A stretch of 52,430 nt of DNA, from assembly GCA_016839515.1 (NCBI GenBank), contig JAEOUE010000138.1, positions 1-52,430 of the forward strand, read 5' to 3'. This document shows positions 26,403-35,614 of this stretch, piece after piece. The stretch is from Candidatus Hodarchaeum mangrovi. GTDB lineage: Archaea; Asgardarchaeota; Heimdallarchaeia; Hodarchaeales; Hodarchaeaceae. Position 1 is the first letter of the stretch, and the number at the start of each line of letters is the position of its first letter. The notes under the pieces are model-generated. The model searched no databases. It saw nothing but the letters and a program-made list of their open reading frames with translations, and was not told the DNA's origin. Position numbers and translations under genes: made by a program.

Positions 26403-29400
26403 TTATGAAATAATAAATTCAAATTCCTCTTTATATTCCTCTATCAAGGTAAAATGTTCTGAATCAATAATTAAATCACCAATGATCTCAAGGGCAATTT
26501 CATTCATCTGCTCTATCATCGTTTGGGGTAGAAGTAATTGTTCATCAGCTATTTTTGTTATCAATTCTATTAAATTTTCAGCCTTAAGGATAATTTTGAT
26601 TATTTGCTGCTGATTGGAAGTCAATGAATGCCAAAGTTCAAGTAATGATTCTCTAATACTGATATTTTCATTAAGAGGGGTTTTCAAGTTTTCTATAGAA
26701 GTATGCTTGGCCTCTTGTAATAAATTCTTGGTTTCTTTGTCATCTAATTCTTCAAATTCCTCACTAGTACTTAATAATGATTGAACTACTTCTGAATCTT
26801 TAGTTAATTTTCTAACTTGGGTTCGATCTAAATTTATTGTACCTGATTGAACTTCTAATGCAATTTGCGAAATTTCTGGGGTCAGATCTAAATTAAAAGC
26901 TTCTAGGCAATAGTGATCTATTATTGCTCTTATCTCTGGTATTTCAAGATTTACTTTTAATGAACCTTTGGTTGAATCAATAGCTGCTTCTCTTAATCTA
27001 TTTTGAATATATTTAAGGATATTAATGAGTATTTCCTTTAAAATAGGTGGATAGGAAGTAAAAGTAATTATTTTGTTTTCGCCATAATATCGTGCTCTTG
27101 AAAAAGGTATTCGTTTCTCTAAAACAGCATTAAAATATTGAAAAAGGTTTTTTTCAAATCGGTTTTTATAATAAGAGAGGATTTTTTTCATAATTGCCTT
27201 AACATGCCGATTAAAAGTTTGTTTATCAAGACGTTGATAATATGGAGTTTTGGAATATCCCAGCCAATCATAATAAAGATCCAAGTCAATTTCAAATTCA
27301 TTGGTTAATGTTTGTGATATTAATAACTCTCTGAGTTCGTCAACTATCTTCTTAAGACGTTTAGTGTTTAACCATTTATCAAATTTTTTTAATACGGCAA
27401 ATTGAATATCTACTGGAGTATCTTGTACAATTAGATATTCAATTATCCACTCTGGAAGTAGTTCATCAAGTTGTGAATATTCATTTCGATAATTAAGCCA
27501 TAATACAAGTAAATTTTGATAACCTGATAAAACAGATTCAATTCCTAGATTATTTATAATTTCATAGGCATAGAGTAAGATATATCCTAATTGAGTTTCA
27601 ATATACCGTTCTTTTCTAATATTAGCGCGAAAAAAATAATAATACTTTAATTGTGATTCTGTCATCTCACGAAAATCTGGTCGATAAGCATAAAGAGGAA
27701 CAAGATTTATTGGTTGATCTATACTGCCTTTTTTAATATTTTTTTTCGCAAATTCGATAAAGGATAATGTCTCTTGAGGTTCTCGTTCTTTATAATATAA
27801 TAAAAATCTCGTTACTTGGTTTTCTATAATCTTCTCGATATCTTTATCCAAAAAATTACTTTTTCTAATGTCCTTGAATCTATAATATAACTTTAATTTG
27901 TTTTCTAGCTGCCTTATAATATCACTAATAAATGACAGTAGAGGTATATGTTTAGAATATGGATATAATTCTACTACTCTAGTTGGTTTTAATGCTGCTC
28001 TCTCAAAGGCAAATCTTGGTTTTTTAGATGGTTGGAATTTCTCTAAAATTCCTCCTCCTTCAATATCTATTAAGTATTTATCAATTTCGTTCAAAATTTG
28101 AGGAATAAGATCATTTAAAATATCAGTTTTTATAAGATAAAATGGTGAATTAAATAAATCATTATTTCCAAGAGTATTTATCCATTCAATTGGCATTTTG
28201 TTAAATGAGACCTTAAAGATATTTAAGATTGAATCTAATCCCTCAATAATATACTCTGTAGGATTTACTAATATCTCTGTTAAAATGTCTGTACTTAGAT
28301 CTTGAATTTCATATAATAAAACATAATCTGTTATCCATTGAATCAGATACCTATCTAGTTTAGGAAAATGTTTTCGATAGTTGATCCAAATGGTAGTAAG
28401 TTCATTAAATCCTTCTCTATTTCCCTTCTCCAAAATATCATAAATTAAGACAAAAATATAGGACAAATCTGTTCTAATGAAATTGTTTGCACGAATTTCT
28501 TCAACCCAATAGTCGTACCATGTTCTCTGATCTTCTGTCATTGATTGAAGAGTAGGCCAATATTGTTTAAAGGGAACAAATCTTGGTTTTTTTGATATTG
28601 GTTCTTGTTCTTCTTTTTGGAGAATAGTATCAAAATTATTTTTAGTGCTTTCTTGAAAAAAAGCCTTTTGATTTGTAATATTTTTCGACATTGTCTTCAT
28701 TTTATAATCTAATAAAGTCAATTCCTTTTTAAGATCAAGAGGTTGAATATCAACCCCAGAAAAATTGGTAGATTGTGAATTTAAATTTATTTCATATTCT
28801 GCAAATCTAGGTTCCATTTTAGTATCGTTAGATTCTTGAATATTCTCAAAGGTATTGTGGAAGAAATTATTGATTATAGTTTGAATTTCTAAATCGAGGA
28901 ATAATTTCTTAATGATTGGTCGTCTTTGAATTTTTAATTCAATATAGTTTAAAATTTCTGACAGAATCCTCTTTAATTCTACGTTTGATGCTAACCATTT
29001 GAAATATTGGTCAATTAAAATTGTTGGAGTAATTTGAGGAGAAACTATTAGATTAAATTTCGAATTAGGTTGATAAAATTGAAAAATTCCAACATTCTCT
29101 GTTTTTTCATAGTGTTCATTAATTTTTTCAATAATTGGAGTTACAATTTGTTGCATAGTATGGAAATTTCCACTTTTACAATAATCACTCCCATAAACTG
29201 ATGAATAGACTATATAATTTAACATTTTAAGAGGAAATTGAGTTCTAAGGCATTCCAAATACTTAAAGAGAAATAATTTAACCTGTCTATCAGATATGGA
29301 ATATCCTTCAGTACCAACTAGAGTTCCTTTAGGATTTAAAATGAATTGACCTTTTGAGTGAAAATATCCCCAAATCATTACTTCTACTATAATTTTTTGA

Positions 29401-29549
29401 GGAGCCGTGCTATCTTGTGCACTTTTTTTGTATACGTGCCCTATAACTTCAACTGTTCTTGCTTCTTCTCCTTGATCTTCGAGAACTGGGACTTTTATTA
29501 TGATTGAAAAAAATTCTCCTTGATTGACTGTCTTTCCAGGATGAACCAA
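26403..29549 (-). CDS. Large TerB_N/TerB_C-domain protein
   Basis: First and largest gene of the operon, at least 1048 residues. Residues about 322-410 match TerB_N (PFKQYWPTLQSMTEDQRTWY, DLSYIFVLIYDILEK, WINYRKHFPKLD). A second, diverged copy is at about 613-710 (YRPDFREMTESQLKYYYFF, LGYILLYAYEIINN, WLNYRNEYSQLD). The C-terminus (about 890-1048) matches TerB_C, with INLDRTQVRKL and MIEQMNEIALEIIGDLII. TerB_N and TerB_C flank a metal-binding TerB domain in many stress-response proteins; no TerB core is obvious here. The visible frame begins with a poor TTG, and coding sequence clearly continues upstream (29550-29676), so the true N-terminus is longer. No nuclease motif seen. Confidence 0.85.
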   Translation of the reverse strand: MVHPGKTVNQGEFFSIIIKVPVLEDQGEEARTVEVIGHVYKKSAQDSTAPQKIIVEVMIWGYFHSKGQFILNPKGTLVGTEGYSISDRQVKLFLFKYLECLRTQFPLKMLNYIVYSSVYGSDYCKSGNFHTMQQIVTPIIEKINEHYEKTENVGIFQFYQPNSKFNLIVSPQITPTILIDQYFKWLASNVELKRILSEILNYIELKIQRRPIIKKLFLDLEIQTIINNFFHNTFENIQESNDTKMEPRFAEYEINLNSQSTNFSGVDIQPLDLKKELTLLDYKMKTMSKNITNQKAFFQESTKNNFDTILQKEEQEPISKKPRFVPFKQYWPTLQSMTEDQRTWYDYWVEEIRANNFIRTDLSYIFVLIYDILEKGNREGFNELTTIWINYRKHFPKLDRYLIQWITDYVLLYEIQDLSTDILTEILVNPTEYIIEGLDSILNIFKVSFNKMPIEWINTLGNNDLFNSPFYLIKTDILNDLIPQILNEIDKYLIDIEGGGILEKFQPSKKPRFAFERAALKPTRVVELYPYSKHIPLLSFISDIIRQLENKLKLYYRFKDIRKSNFLDKDIEKIIENQVTRFLLYYKEREPQETLSFIEFAKKNIKKGSIDQPINLVPLYAYRPDFREMTESQLKYYYFFRANIRKERYIETQLGYILLYAYEIINNLGIESVLSGYQNLLVLWLNYRNEYSQLDELLPEWIIEYLIVQDTPVDIQFAVLKKFDKWLNTKRLKKIVDELRELLISQTLTNEFEIDLDLYYDWLGYSKTPYYQRLDKQTFNRHVKAIMKKILSYYKNRFEKNLFQYFNAVLEKRIPFSRARYYGENKIITFTSYPPILKEILINILKYIQNRLREAAIDSTKGSLKVNLEIPEIRAIIDHYCLEAFNLDLTPEISQIALEVQSGTINLDRTQVRKLTKDSEVVQSLLSTSEEFEELDDKETKNLLQEAKHTSIENLKTPLNENISIRESLLELWHSLTSNQQQIIKIILKAENLIELITKIADEQLLLPQTMIEQMNEIALEIIGDLIIDSEHFTLIEEYKEEFEFIIS

Positions 29550-29676
29550 ACCAAAGGCAATCCGTGGTGGAGCAGGAAAAATGTCATTAAATGGTTCAAA
29601 AATGTCTGATGAACTTTCTGTATTCTCTAGTTCAGAAATTATCCTAAAAAGTGGTTCCGTTAGGGGGTTCCTCCAT
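29550..29676 (-). other. Frame-shifted 5' coding extension of the TerB gene
   Basis: Upstream of the TTG at 29549 the same frame stays open and reads like protein (LFRIISELENTESSSD, then DIFEPFNDIFPAPPRIAFG), but has no start codon before a stop. An ATG at 29676 lies one frame away. Removing one base from the five-C run (G5 on the plus strand, 29663-29667) joins them as MEEPLTEPLFRIISELENTE. Either an indel in the genome or assembly, or a programmed shift, would explain this. A TTTTAAAG element stands 14-21 bases upstream of that ATG. Confidence 0.55.
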
Positions 29677-29920
29677 GATTAGATTATAACTTTAAAATTC
29701 TTTACTATAGAATAACAAATTATAGAGCTTAAATAATTGTCAACATTCTTATATTTCTTTTAATCCCTTTCTTCAAAAATATATGAGTTTCATTTTAATC
29801 TTTCAAATATCCTATCTCATTTTTTAGATTATATAATAATATTTTACTATGAGACAAGAGATAAGGCCCTGATAAAAACCTGAAACATCTGAAAACGACT
29901 TTCACTTCATCTATAACATT

Positions 29921-30184
29921 TTATTCAGCTATAACATCTTCATTATTATCATAAGGTCTATTAACCGTGGGATTGAGGGAGATTCGTTTGATTTTCCCTT
30001 TTTGAGGTTCATAAAGCACACCTCTTCGAATAAGAATCCTCAAAACATTAAGGATCGTATTTTCAGAATAACCTAGCTGTTTTATTTCGCTGATAATTTG
30101 AAGACTTTCAATAGACTTATTTTTTGATCGATTAAAAATAGCATTCAGATGTTTTTCTATTTGTTGAAAATCAGGGATACTCAA
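29921..30184 (-). CDS. Small winged-helix protein resembling the MCM C-terminal domain
   Basis: Protein of 87 residues, one winged-helix fold. The core, LQIISEIKQLGYSENTILNVL followed by RILIRRGVLYEPQKGKIKRI, has the pattern of the winged helix at the end of archaeal MCM helicase (helix, G-hydrophobic-S/D-E turn, recognition helix, then GxxYEPxxGxxRR wing). No MCM ATPase is attached. The TTG start has AAGGATG further upstream. It is read in the same direction as the TerB/helicase operon and ends about 245 bases before it, so it could be a regulator or accessory factor; alternatively a free-standing domain with another role. The similarity is judged by eye. Confidence 0.6.
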   Translation of the reverse strand: MSIPDFQQIEKHLNAIFNRSKNKSIESLQIISEIKQLGYSENTILNVLRILIRRGVLYEPQKGKIKRISLNPTVNRPYDNNEDVIAE

Positions 30185-30427
30185 CTTCCAACATCCTTTA
30201 AGAATAATAATCTACAAAATAGTTCTTTTCACTTTCTTAAAAATTCATCTATATCATGACAAACAATTTATCTACTTTAGGTGAATCAAGAAGCTATTTG
30301 CCATAAAAAAAGTCTATTTAACTAATTGAATATAGTTATTCATAGAGAGAAATTATTGGCTTTTAGGAATTAAATTAATTTAACTGAATGCAATACGAGC
30401 TAGAATTTCAATTAGGTGCTTATTCTT

Positions 30428-32356
30428 ATGCCTGAGGAGCCGAAAATAGAAAGAGAAAAGCAGAGAAAAGATGTTGATATAGATTTAGTTAAAATTACTG
30501 AACGAATTATTAAAGGCGATCCTAAAAGTAAAGAAGAACTAAAAAAACATATAAAAATGCTCAAGGCTGATATTCAACAAAAAGAATGTGAATCTACCTT
30601 AAGTAAGAATATAAGTATTAATCCAACATTAGCTGTACAAGTAAATGATTTAATAAAGAGATTAAAGGCTTTTTCCAATATAGAACCCCAGACAATTGAT
30701 GCATTAGTAAATCAGTTTAACTCAAGTCTTATAACATTAGAAAAGGATATAGAGAAAGGAGTTAACGAAATAACTCAAGAATTTATAGTAGAAACTCCCA
30801 AATTAATAAAAAATCAACTCGATATTGTGAAAACGATCATTCTCAATCTTAAAAATGCTAGTACTAAAGCTATTGAAGAACAATCATATGATAAAGCAAT
30901 AGCTATACTTAATGATACCAAAATGAATATTTTACCCCTAATAGGTAATACTCAAGATATTCCAGAGCAAGAGAAAATAGACTTAAAAAGATCAATTCTT
31001 AATGAATTAGGTAATGCTCTTATTGAAAAAGGAATGATCGATGATGCAATTTGTGTTCTTGATGAGACAATTAAGACATTAGAACCTCAGATAATTGTCT
31101 CAAAGAAGGAGATCAATTCATATTTAGAAGTACAAGTAAAAAAAAGTCTGTTGTTAGTTCAATCAGGCGATTTTTCAAGAGCAATCGAAATTTTGAGTTC
31201 ATTACATGACAATTGCTGTGCTGATGAAGGAAACCCATCCATTTTGGGGGAAATTCAACGAGGCTTGGGAATGGCATATCGGGGGATGGGATCCTATGAT
31301 CTTGCCTTAAAGCATTTTTTAGCAGCTCAAGATCATTTTACACAAAACAACGATTTTGAGGGATTCAATTCAGCGTTATGGGGGCAAGGAATTTTACATT
31401 ATCTTCGAGGGGAGTGGAATGAGGCCCAAGAAATCTGGCGGAAATTAAAAGATTTTTATGAAAAAAGATCCCCAAAAATGCTTTATAAGTTATATTTTGA
31501 GTATACACGAACACTTCAGTTATCTGGTGATTTTACTACGGCGGAGGAAATGTTAAAGAAAGCAGAAAATATTCTAAATGATAATTCTATCAGTTTACAT
31601 CATTCATCTAGAGCTTATATATTTTTAGCTTTTGCAGAGCTTTTTCTTATACAGAATCGTGTCTCTGAAGCCTTAAATGCTATTGAATCGGTTAGATCTT
31701 ATTACCAAAATGCTGATACTGAAACACTCAAAAAACTTCCTAATGAATTGAAAATACTTGATATCGAAACAGAAATTTTATGTAAACAAGAAAAAACTAT
31801 CTTAGCACGAGAAAAATTAGTGAAAGCATTTTCAACATGTAAATCAAATTGGGATTATGCCAAATATTTTCGAATCCTTTCTCGTATTGAAAAGCATGAA
31901 ATGAATTATGGAGAAGCTATTAAAGCTTTGGAATCTTCAATTGATAAAATAAAAGAAATTGGAGCCACAACTTATTCTGATCAGCTTTTGTTAATAGAAT
32001 TGCTTATAGATATGGCACGAATCGGAAATCAGAAAGCATACAGCAAAGCAGTAAATCTTCTTCAAAAGATTGAATCTGAAATTACCAATAAAAATCTCCC
32101 AGTAATAGATTTAGAGTGTAAATTGATGAAAGGCTTACTGACATGGAGTCAAAATGAATCAGAAAAAGCATTTTCTATTTTCACCCAAGTAGTAGATTCA
32201 GCAGAACAACTTAAATTATACAGGCTTAAGAGTAAAGCTATTGAAAGTATGAATGCAATTGAACATCAAGATCAGCAATTAAGTTCCTCTACGAGGGAAA
32301 AATCAGTATTTCGTTATTTAGATGATGCTCGTCGTATATTAGGAGAATATTCCTGA
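30428..32356 (+). CDS. TPR-repeat protein with N-terminal coiled coil
   Basis: Cytosolic scaffold-type protein of about 642 residues. Residues 1-150 are highly charged and helical (KITERIIKGDPKSKEELKKHIKMLKADI), consistent with a coiled coil. From about 150 to the end it is a run of TPR-like helical pairs, e.g. KAIEEQSYDKAIAILNDTK, GLGMAYRGMGSYDLALKHFLAAQ, YFEYTRTLQLSGDFTTAEEMLKKAE and SRIEKHEMNYGEAIKALESSI. The frame could begin at a GTG (30416), but that GTG belongs to the Shine-Dalgarno GGTG nine bases before the ATG at 30428. The 3' end is one base from the convergent malQ. No enzymatic motif; partner unknown. Confidence 0.75.
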   Translation: MPEEPKIEREKQRKDVDIDLVKITERIIKGDPKSKEELKKHIKMLKADIQQKECESTLSKNISINPTLAVQVNDLIKRLKAFSNIEPQTIDALVNQFNSSLITLEKDIEKGVNEITQEFIVETPKLIKNQLDIVKTIILNLKNASTKAIEEQSYDKAIAILNDTKMNILPLIGNTQDIPEQEKIDLKRSILNELGNALIEKGMIDDAICVLDETIKTLEPQIIVSKKEINSYLEVQVKKSLLLVQSGDFSRAIEILSSLHDNCCADEGNPSILGEIQRGLGMAYRGMGSYDLALKHFLAAQDHFTQNNDFEGFNSALWGQGILHYLRGEWNEAQEIWRKLKDFYEKRSPKMLYKLYFEYTRTLQLSGDFTTAEEMLKKAENILNDNSISLHHSSRAYIFLAFAELFLIQNRVSEALNAIESVRSYYQNADTETLKKLPNELKILDIETEILCKQEKTILAREKLVKAFSTCKSNWDYAKYFRILSRIEKHEMNYGEAIKALESSIDKIKEIGATTYSDQLLLIELLIDMARIGNQKAYSKAVNLLQKIESEITNKNLPVIDLECKLMKGLLTWSQNESEKAFSIFTQVVDSAEQLKLYRLKSKAIESMNAIEHQDQQLSSSTREKSVFRYLDDARRILGEYS

Positions 32357-32357
32357 T

Positions 32358-33854
32358 CTATCTTCCATATAACTTACTCATTGTTTCTAGTTCTTCTCCG
32401 TATTCAGGAGTGAGCTGATCCCATTTAAACCTCCATTGCCAATTTCCAGTTTCACGACCAGGTAAATTCATCCTTCCCTCCGTATTGAGTCGCAGTAGGT
32501 CTTGTAAGGGAATCACACTCATATTAGCAACTGAAGCCCATGCTAGGCGAATTAAATCACCTGTTATATCCTTCCCATTTGATTTTAAGTAATTCAAAAC
32601 ATGATCTTGGACTTCTGAAGGAGCAGATTCAAACCAGCTTTTGGTAGTATCATTATCATGTGTACCTGTATATATAATACAATTTTTCGTATAGTTATGT
32701 GGGAGATATCGATTCTCAAAATATTCCGATCCAAAGCCTCCAAAGGCAAACTGGAGGACACACATCCCTGGGAATCCTGTTTTTTGAAGCAATAATTCTA
32801 CAGCAGTAGTAATGACTCCTAAATCCTCTGCTATAATTGGTAAAATACCATATCGCTGTTTTAACCGTTTAAAGAAGTCATAACCTGGTCCCGAAATCCA
32901 GTTACCATTGGTTGTTGGTTCTGAAGTAGGAATACGCCAATAAGCTTCAAAACCACGAAAATGGTCAATTCGTAATATATCAACAAAGGAAAATGAATGT
33001 AAAATTCTTAAAAACCACCATCGATATTTTTGGCGTTTATGTACATCCCATCTGTAGAGAGGATTACCCCATCGTTGTCCTTCGGTTGAAAAATAATCAG
33101 GAGGTACTCCTGCTATATATGTCATTTCTCTCTGTTTATTTAATATAAATAAACTTGGGTTTGCCCAGACATCAGTTGAATCAAAGGCAACAAATATTGG
33201 GATATCGCCAATAATTCGAATATTTCTTTGATTTGCATAATTTCGTAAATCACTCCACTGTTTAAAGAAAATGAACTGCACAAACTTCTGAAATAAAATT
33301 TCTTCATGATATACTTTAGTCCAAGAATCTAATGCCTTTGATTGGCGATATTTTAAAGAATCTTCCCAAATATTCCAAGGTTTAAAATTATTCGATTCCT
33401 TTATCGTCATAAAAAGAGCAAAATCATCTAGCCAATGTTTTTGCTTCTCTTGGAAAGAAACAAATTCTTTATGTAAGAAATGACTTGAATTGTGAGAGAA
33501 ATTATGAAATGCTTGCTTTAATAATTCCCATTTGTAAGGAATAACTATACCATAATCGACCTTTAATTGGGGAAATCCTTTATCTTCTATTTCAGATAAA
33601 GAAAGAAGTTTAACTTCTATTAATTTCTCAGGGCTAATTAAAAAAGGATTTCCTGCATAGGATGAAAAAGAGCTGTAGGGAGAGTCTCCATATCCAGTAA
33701 TTCCAAGTGGTAAGACCTGCCAAAGACGTTGTTTATATTTATACAAAAAATCAATAAAAAGGTAGGCACTATTTCCGAGATCTCCAATACCGAACTGGCT
33801 AGGAAGGGATGTGGGATGTAATAAAATTCCACCAGAGCGATTATTATTCCACAT
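32358..33854 (-). CDS. malQ: 4-alpha-glucanotransferase (amylomaltase, GH77)
   Basis: Transfers alpha-1,4-glucan segments between maltodextrins; cytosolic glycogen/maltodextrin metabolism. The 498 residues match MalQ in length. The N-terminus has SGGILLHPTSLPSQFGIGDLG and YGDSPYSSFSSYAGNP; the three catalytic acids are in ILRIDHFRGFEAYW (nucleophile Asp), IIAEDLGVIT (acid/base Glu) and TGTHDNDTTKSW (Asp). The ATG follows the stop of the upstream YkgJ-type gene without a gap, indicating translational coupling. The stop is TAG. No other starch or glycogen gene lies nearby. Confidence 0.95.
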   Translation of the reverse strand: MWNNNRSGGILLHPTSLPSQFGIGDLGNSAYLFIDFLYKYKQRLWQVLPLGITGYGDSPYSSFSSYAGNPFLISPEKLIEVKLLSLSEIEDKGFPQLKVDYGIVIPYKWELLKQAFHNFSHNSSHFLHKEFVSFQEKQKHWLDDFALFMTIKESNNFKPWNIWEDSLKYRQSKALDSWTKVYHEEILFQKFVQFIFFKQWSDLRNYANQRNIRIIGDIPIFVAFDSTDVWANPSLFILNKQREMTYIAGVPPDYFSTEGQRWGNPLYRWDVHKRQKYRWWFLRILHSFSFVDILRIDHFRGFEAYWRIPTSEPTTNGNWISGPGYDFFKRLKQRYGILPIIAEDLGVITTAVELLLQKTGFPGMCVLQFAFGGFGSEYFENRYLPHNYTKNCIIYTGTHDNDTTKSWFESAPSEVQDHVLNYLKSNGKDITGDLIRLAWASVANMSVIPLQDLLRLNTEGRMNLPGRETGNWQWRFKWDQLTPEYGEELETMSKLYGR

Positions 33855-34379
33855 CTAAGCTGATTCCTCTAGAAGCTTTTTAATATCATCCCAAAACCAA
33901 TCATTTTGATATATAGGATATTTCTTTTGTAATTGTTGAATTTCAGATTTTATATTCTCAGTTAACTGGTATTCTGTAGATAAATGAATTGGACAGTTAT
34001 CATCAAGAAAAATTTTACCAGTAATAAAAATTGGGTAGTATTTGCAATAAAGTGGTTTTTTATCGTGAATTTTACAAATCAATTGAGAATTCAAATACGG
34101 ACATTTAATTTCATGATAAAAAATACCCCCTCCTTCAGTTAAATATAAACCTCGATAATCTTCAAATAAATATAATTCATCTGGATTCAAAACAATGTAC
34201 ACATGTTTACAGCACTCATTCTCGGTAAAATCTATGCAATTATTACAAGGATTGGAGTCCTTCAATTTCTTCGAATCCAAGAATTTTACCTTCTTCGAAA
34301 TAATTTTAATAATAGTCAATAGAGGATTAGAACGACCAAACTTGAAAGATGTGGTTTCAACTAATCTGTCTCGAAACAT
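33855..34379 (-). CDS. YkgJ-type CxxC-cluster protein
   Basis: Member of the YkgJ (UPF0153) family of cysteine-rich, presumed zinc or iron-sulfur binding proteins, 174 residues. Cys pattern: CNNC and ECCKH at about 43-58, CPYL near 93, CKIHDKKPLYCKYYP at about 102-117 and a later CPIH. The family's RP-x-x-C-R-x-FP motif appears as KPLYCKYYP. It lies directly upstream of malQ, sharing a TAG-ATG junction. Its role is unknown across the family; a metal-site function is likely. Confidence 0.8.
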   Translation of the reverse strand: MFRDRLVETTSFKFGRSNPLLTIIKIISKKVKFLDSKKLKDSNPCNNCIDFTENECCKHVYIVLNPDELYLFEDYRGLYLTEGGGIFYHEIKCPYLNSQLICKIHDKKPLYCKYYPIFITGKIFLDDNCPIHLSTEYQLTENIKSEIQQLQKKYPIYQNDWFWDDIKKLLEESA

Positions 34380-34446
34380 TATTGGGTTTTTATATAAAAA
34401 GCTAATTCTAATTTTCTGGATTCATATGCTTTTTTAGGTGGATAAA

Positions 34447-34791
34447 ATGTCAAAAGTTGATGAATTTAATCAATATCGTGAGAAATTAAATGAAATAATC
34501 CTATTAAAAGGAAATAAAATTACTAAACGATTTTTCAATCTTGATACCAATACCTACCAAGATGGTGCACTTACATCAAAAACTAAGGAACTATTAGGCC
34601 TTGTGGCTAGTCTAGTACTGCGTTGTAATGACTGTATAAACTATCATATCCTTCAATGTCATAAATTAGGAGTGACAGAAGCAGAATTTTATGAGACATT
34701 TAATGTTGGGCTAATAGTGGGTGGTTCTATAGTTATCCCTCATCTTCGTAGAGCGGTAGAAATTCTAGAAGAATTAGTTCAACAGGAGTAA
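34447..34791 (+). CDS. Carboxymuconolactone decarboxylase/AhpD-like protein
   Basis: Small helical protein of 114 residues in the CMD/AhpD family. The segment LVLRCNDCINYHILQCHKLG holds a redox-type Cys-x-x-Cys followed by the conserved Y/H pair, as in AhpD-like peroxidase or disulfide reductases, and the rest (TEAEFYETFNVGLIVGGSIVIPHLRRAVEIL) forms the typical second half. An apparent GTG start at 34438 is part of the Shine-Dalgarno AGGTGG; the ATG at 34447 is chosen. It is divergent from the YkgJ-type gene and convergent with the methyltransferase gene. Probably a peroxide or disulfide defence protein; the true substrate is unknown. Confidence 0.82.
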   Translation: MSKVDEFNQYREKLNEIILLKGNKITKRFFNLDTNTYQDGALTSKTKELLGLVASLVLRCNDCINYHILQCHKLGVTEAEFYETFNVGLIVGGSIVIPHLRRAVEILEELVQQE

Positions 34792-34800
34792 GAAAAGTCC

Positions 34801-35574
34801 TTAAAGTTCAATCTTGTAGTAAACTCGTTGACGAGTTCCAATAGAAATGGTCTCAGTAGAAAAATTAAAATTAGCCTCATTAAACAATTTATTTATCTCC
34901 TCAACTAAACTAGGTATTGTTAATTGAAAATAGACTTTAGGAGGAGACTTAAAAGATTGAACTTCGTCTAGTAGGTTTACAATAAACTCATGGCCTTTTT
35001 TCCCACCAACAAGTTCAATTTTTTGGCCAGAGAAACCTTTCTTTGATTGAAGCGCATTATAATATTCCTCATCATACTGAGGAGGATTTGTGACTATAGC
35101 ATCAAACTTGTCAAGGGATTCAAACAAATGTGTTAATATATTTCTTTCAGAATTAGAGTATATTATTGAAATTTTGTTTTCTAAATTATTTAACTTAATA
35201 TTACTTATTGCAGATTCATAAGCCAATGGATCAATCTCTGTGGCGACGACAAAACAACCAATTCGAGCTAACATTAAAGCTAGTATCGCAGAAGCACCTG
35301 TACCAATCTCTAAAATATTAATAGGAGAGAATTGAAGAATCCATTCAATAAAAGACCATCTACTACAAATTGTTGGAACCAAAAATCCTTGAGGAATAGT
35401 AAATTCTAATGAAAGAAAATCTCGTAAAATTAATTGATTATAGAGAAGCAAAGATTCAGGATTTCCTAGATTAAGTCGATTATTCTGAAGATACTTTCTA
35501 AATTCAGGATATTTTCTCGCAGCCTCCTTGATGGGTAATCCACAAGGTTTGGCTGGAAGTCGGTACTTCTCCAA
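34801..35574 (-). CDS. RlmF/METTL16-like methyltransferase
   Basis: Class I SAM-dependent methyltransferase, 257 residues, likely acting on adenine N6 in RNA. Motif I is ILEIGTGASAILALML (about 92-107), motif II VVATEIDPLAYESA, and the catalytic motif IV reads NPPQYDEEYY (NPPF in RlmF and METTL16). The following GGKKGHEFIVNLLDEVQ matches the METTL16 segment after the active site, and the C-terminal GTRQRVYYKIEL is also reminiscent. The N-terminal 60 residues (PESLLLYNQLILRDF) fit the RlmF/METTL16 substrate-binding region. The start is TTG with a distant GGAG. It is the third gene after the acyl-CoA synthetase and hydrolase, 40 bases downstream. Target RNA not known. Confidence 0.78.
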   Translation of the reverse strand: MEKYRLPAKPCGLPIKEAARKYPEFRKYLQNNRLNLGNPESLLLYNQLILRDFLSLEFTIPQGFLVPTICSRWSFIEWILQFSPINILEIGTGASAILALMLARIGCFVVATEIDPLAYESAISNIKLNNLENKISIIYSNSERNILTHLFESLDKFDAIVTNPPQYDEEYYNALQSKKGFSGQKIELVGGKKGHEFIVNLLDEVQSFKSPPKVYFQLTIPSLVEEINKLFNEANFNFSTETISIGTRQRVYYKIEL

Positions 35575-35614
35575 GAAAACAATTTCTCCATAAAATTTAT
35601 CTATTTAAAATATA

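Noticed and set aside
20621-29676. A complete BREX locus
   Set aside because: The ATPase and helicases resemble BrxD and BrxHI, but no PglX methylase, PglZ phosphatase, BrxA/B or PglW is present in the window.
29863-29880. Shared 12-mer CCCTGATAAAAA also found near 40443
   Set aside because: The flanks differ completely and the second copy lies inside the small-protein reading frame; chance similarity.
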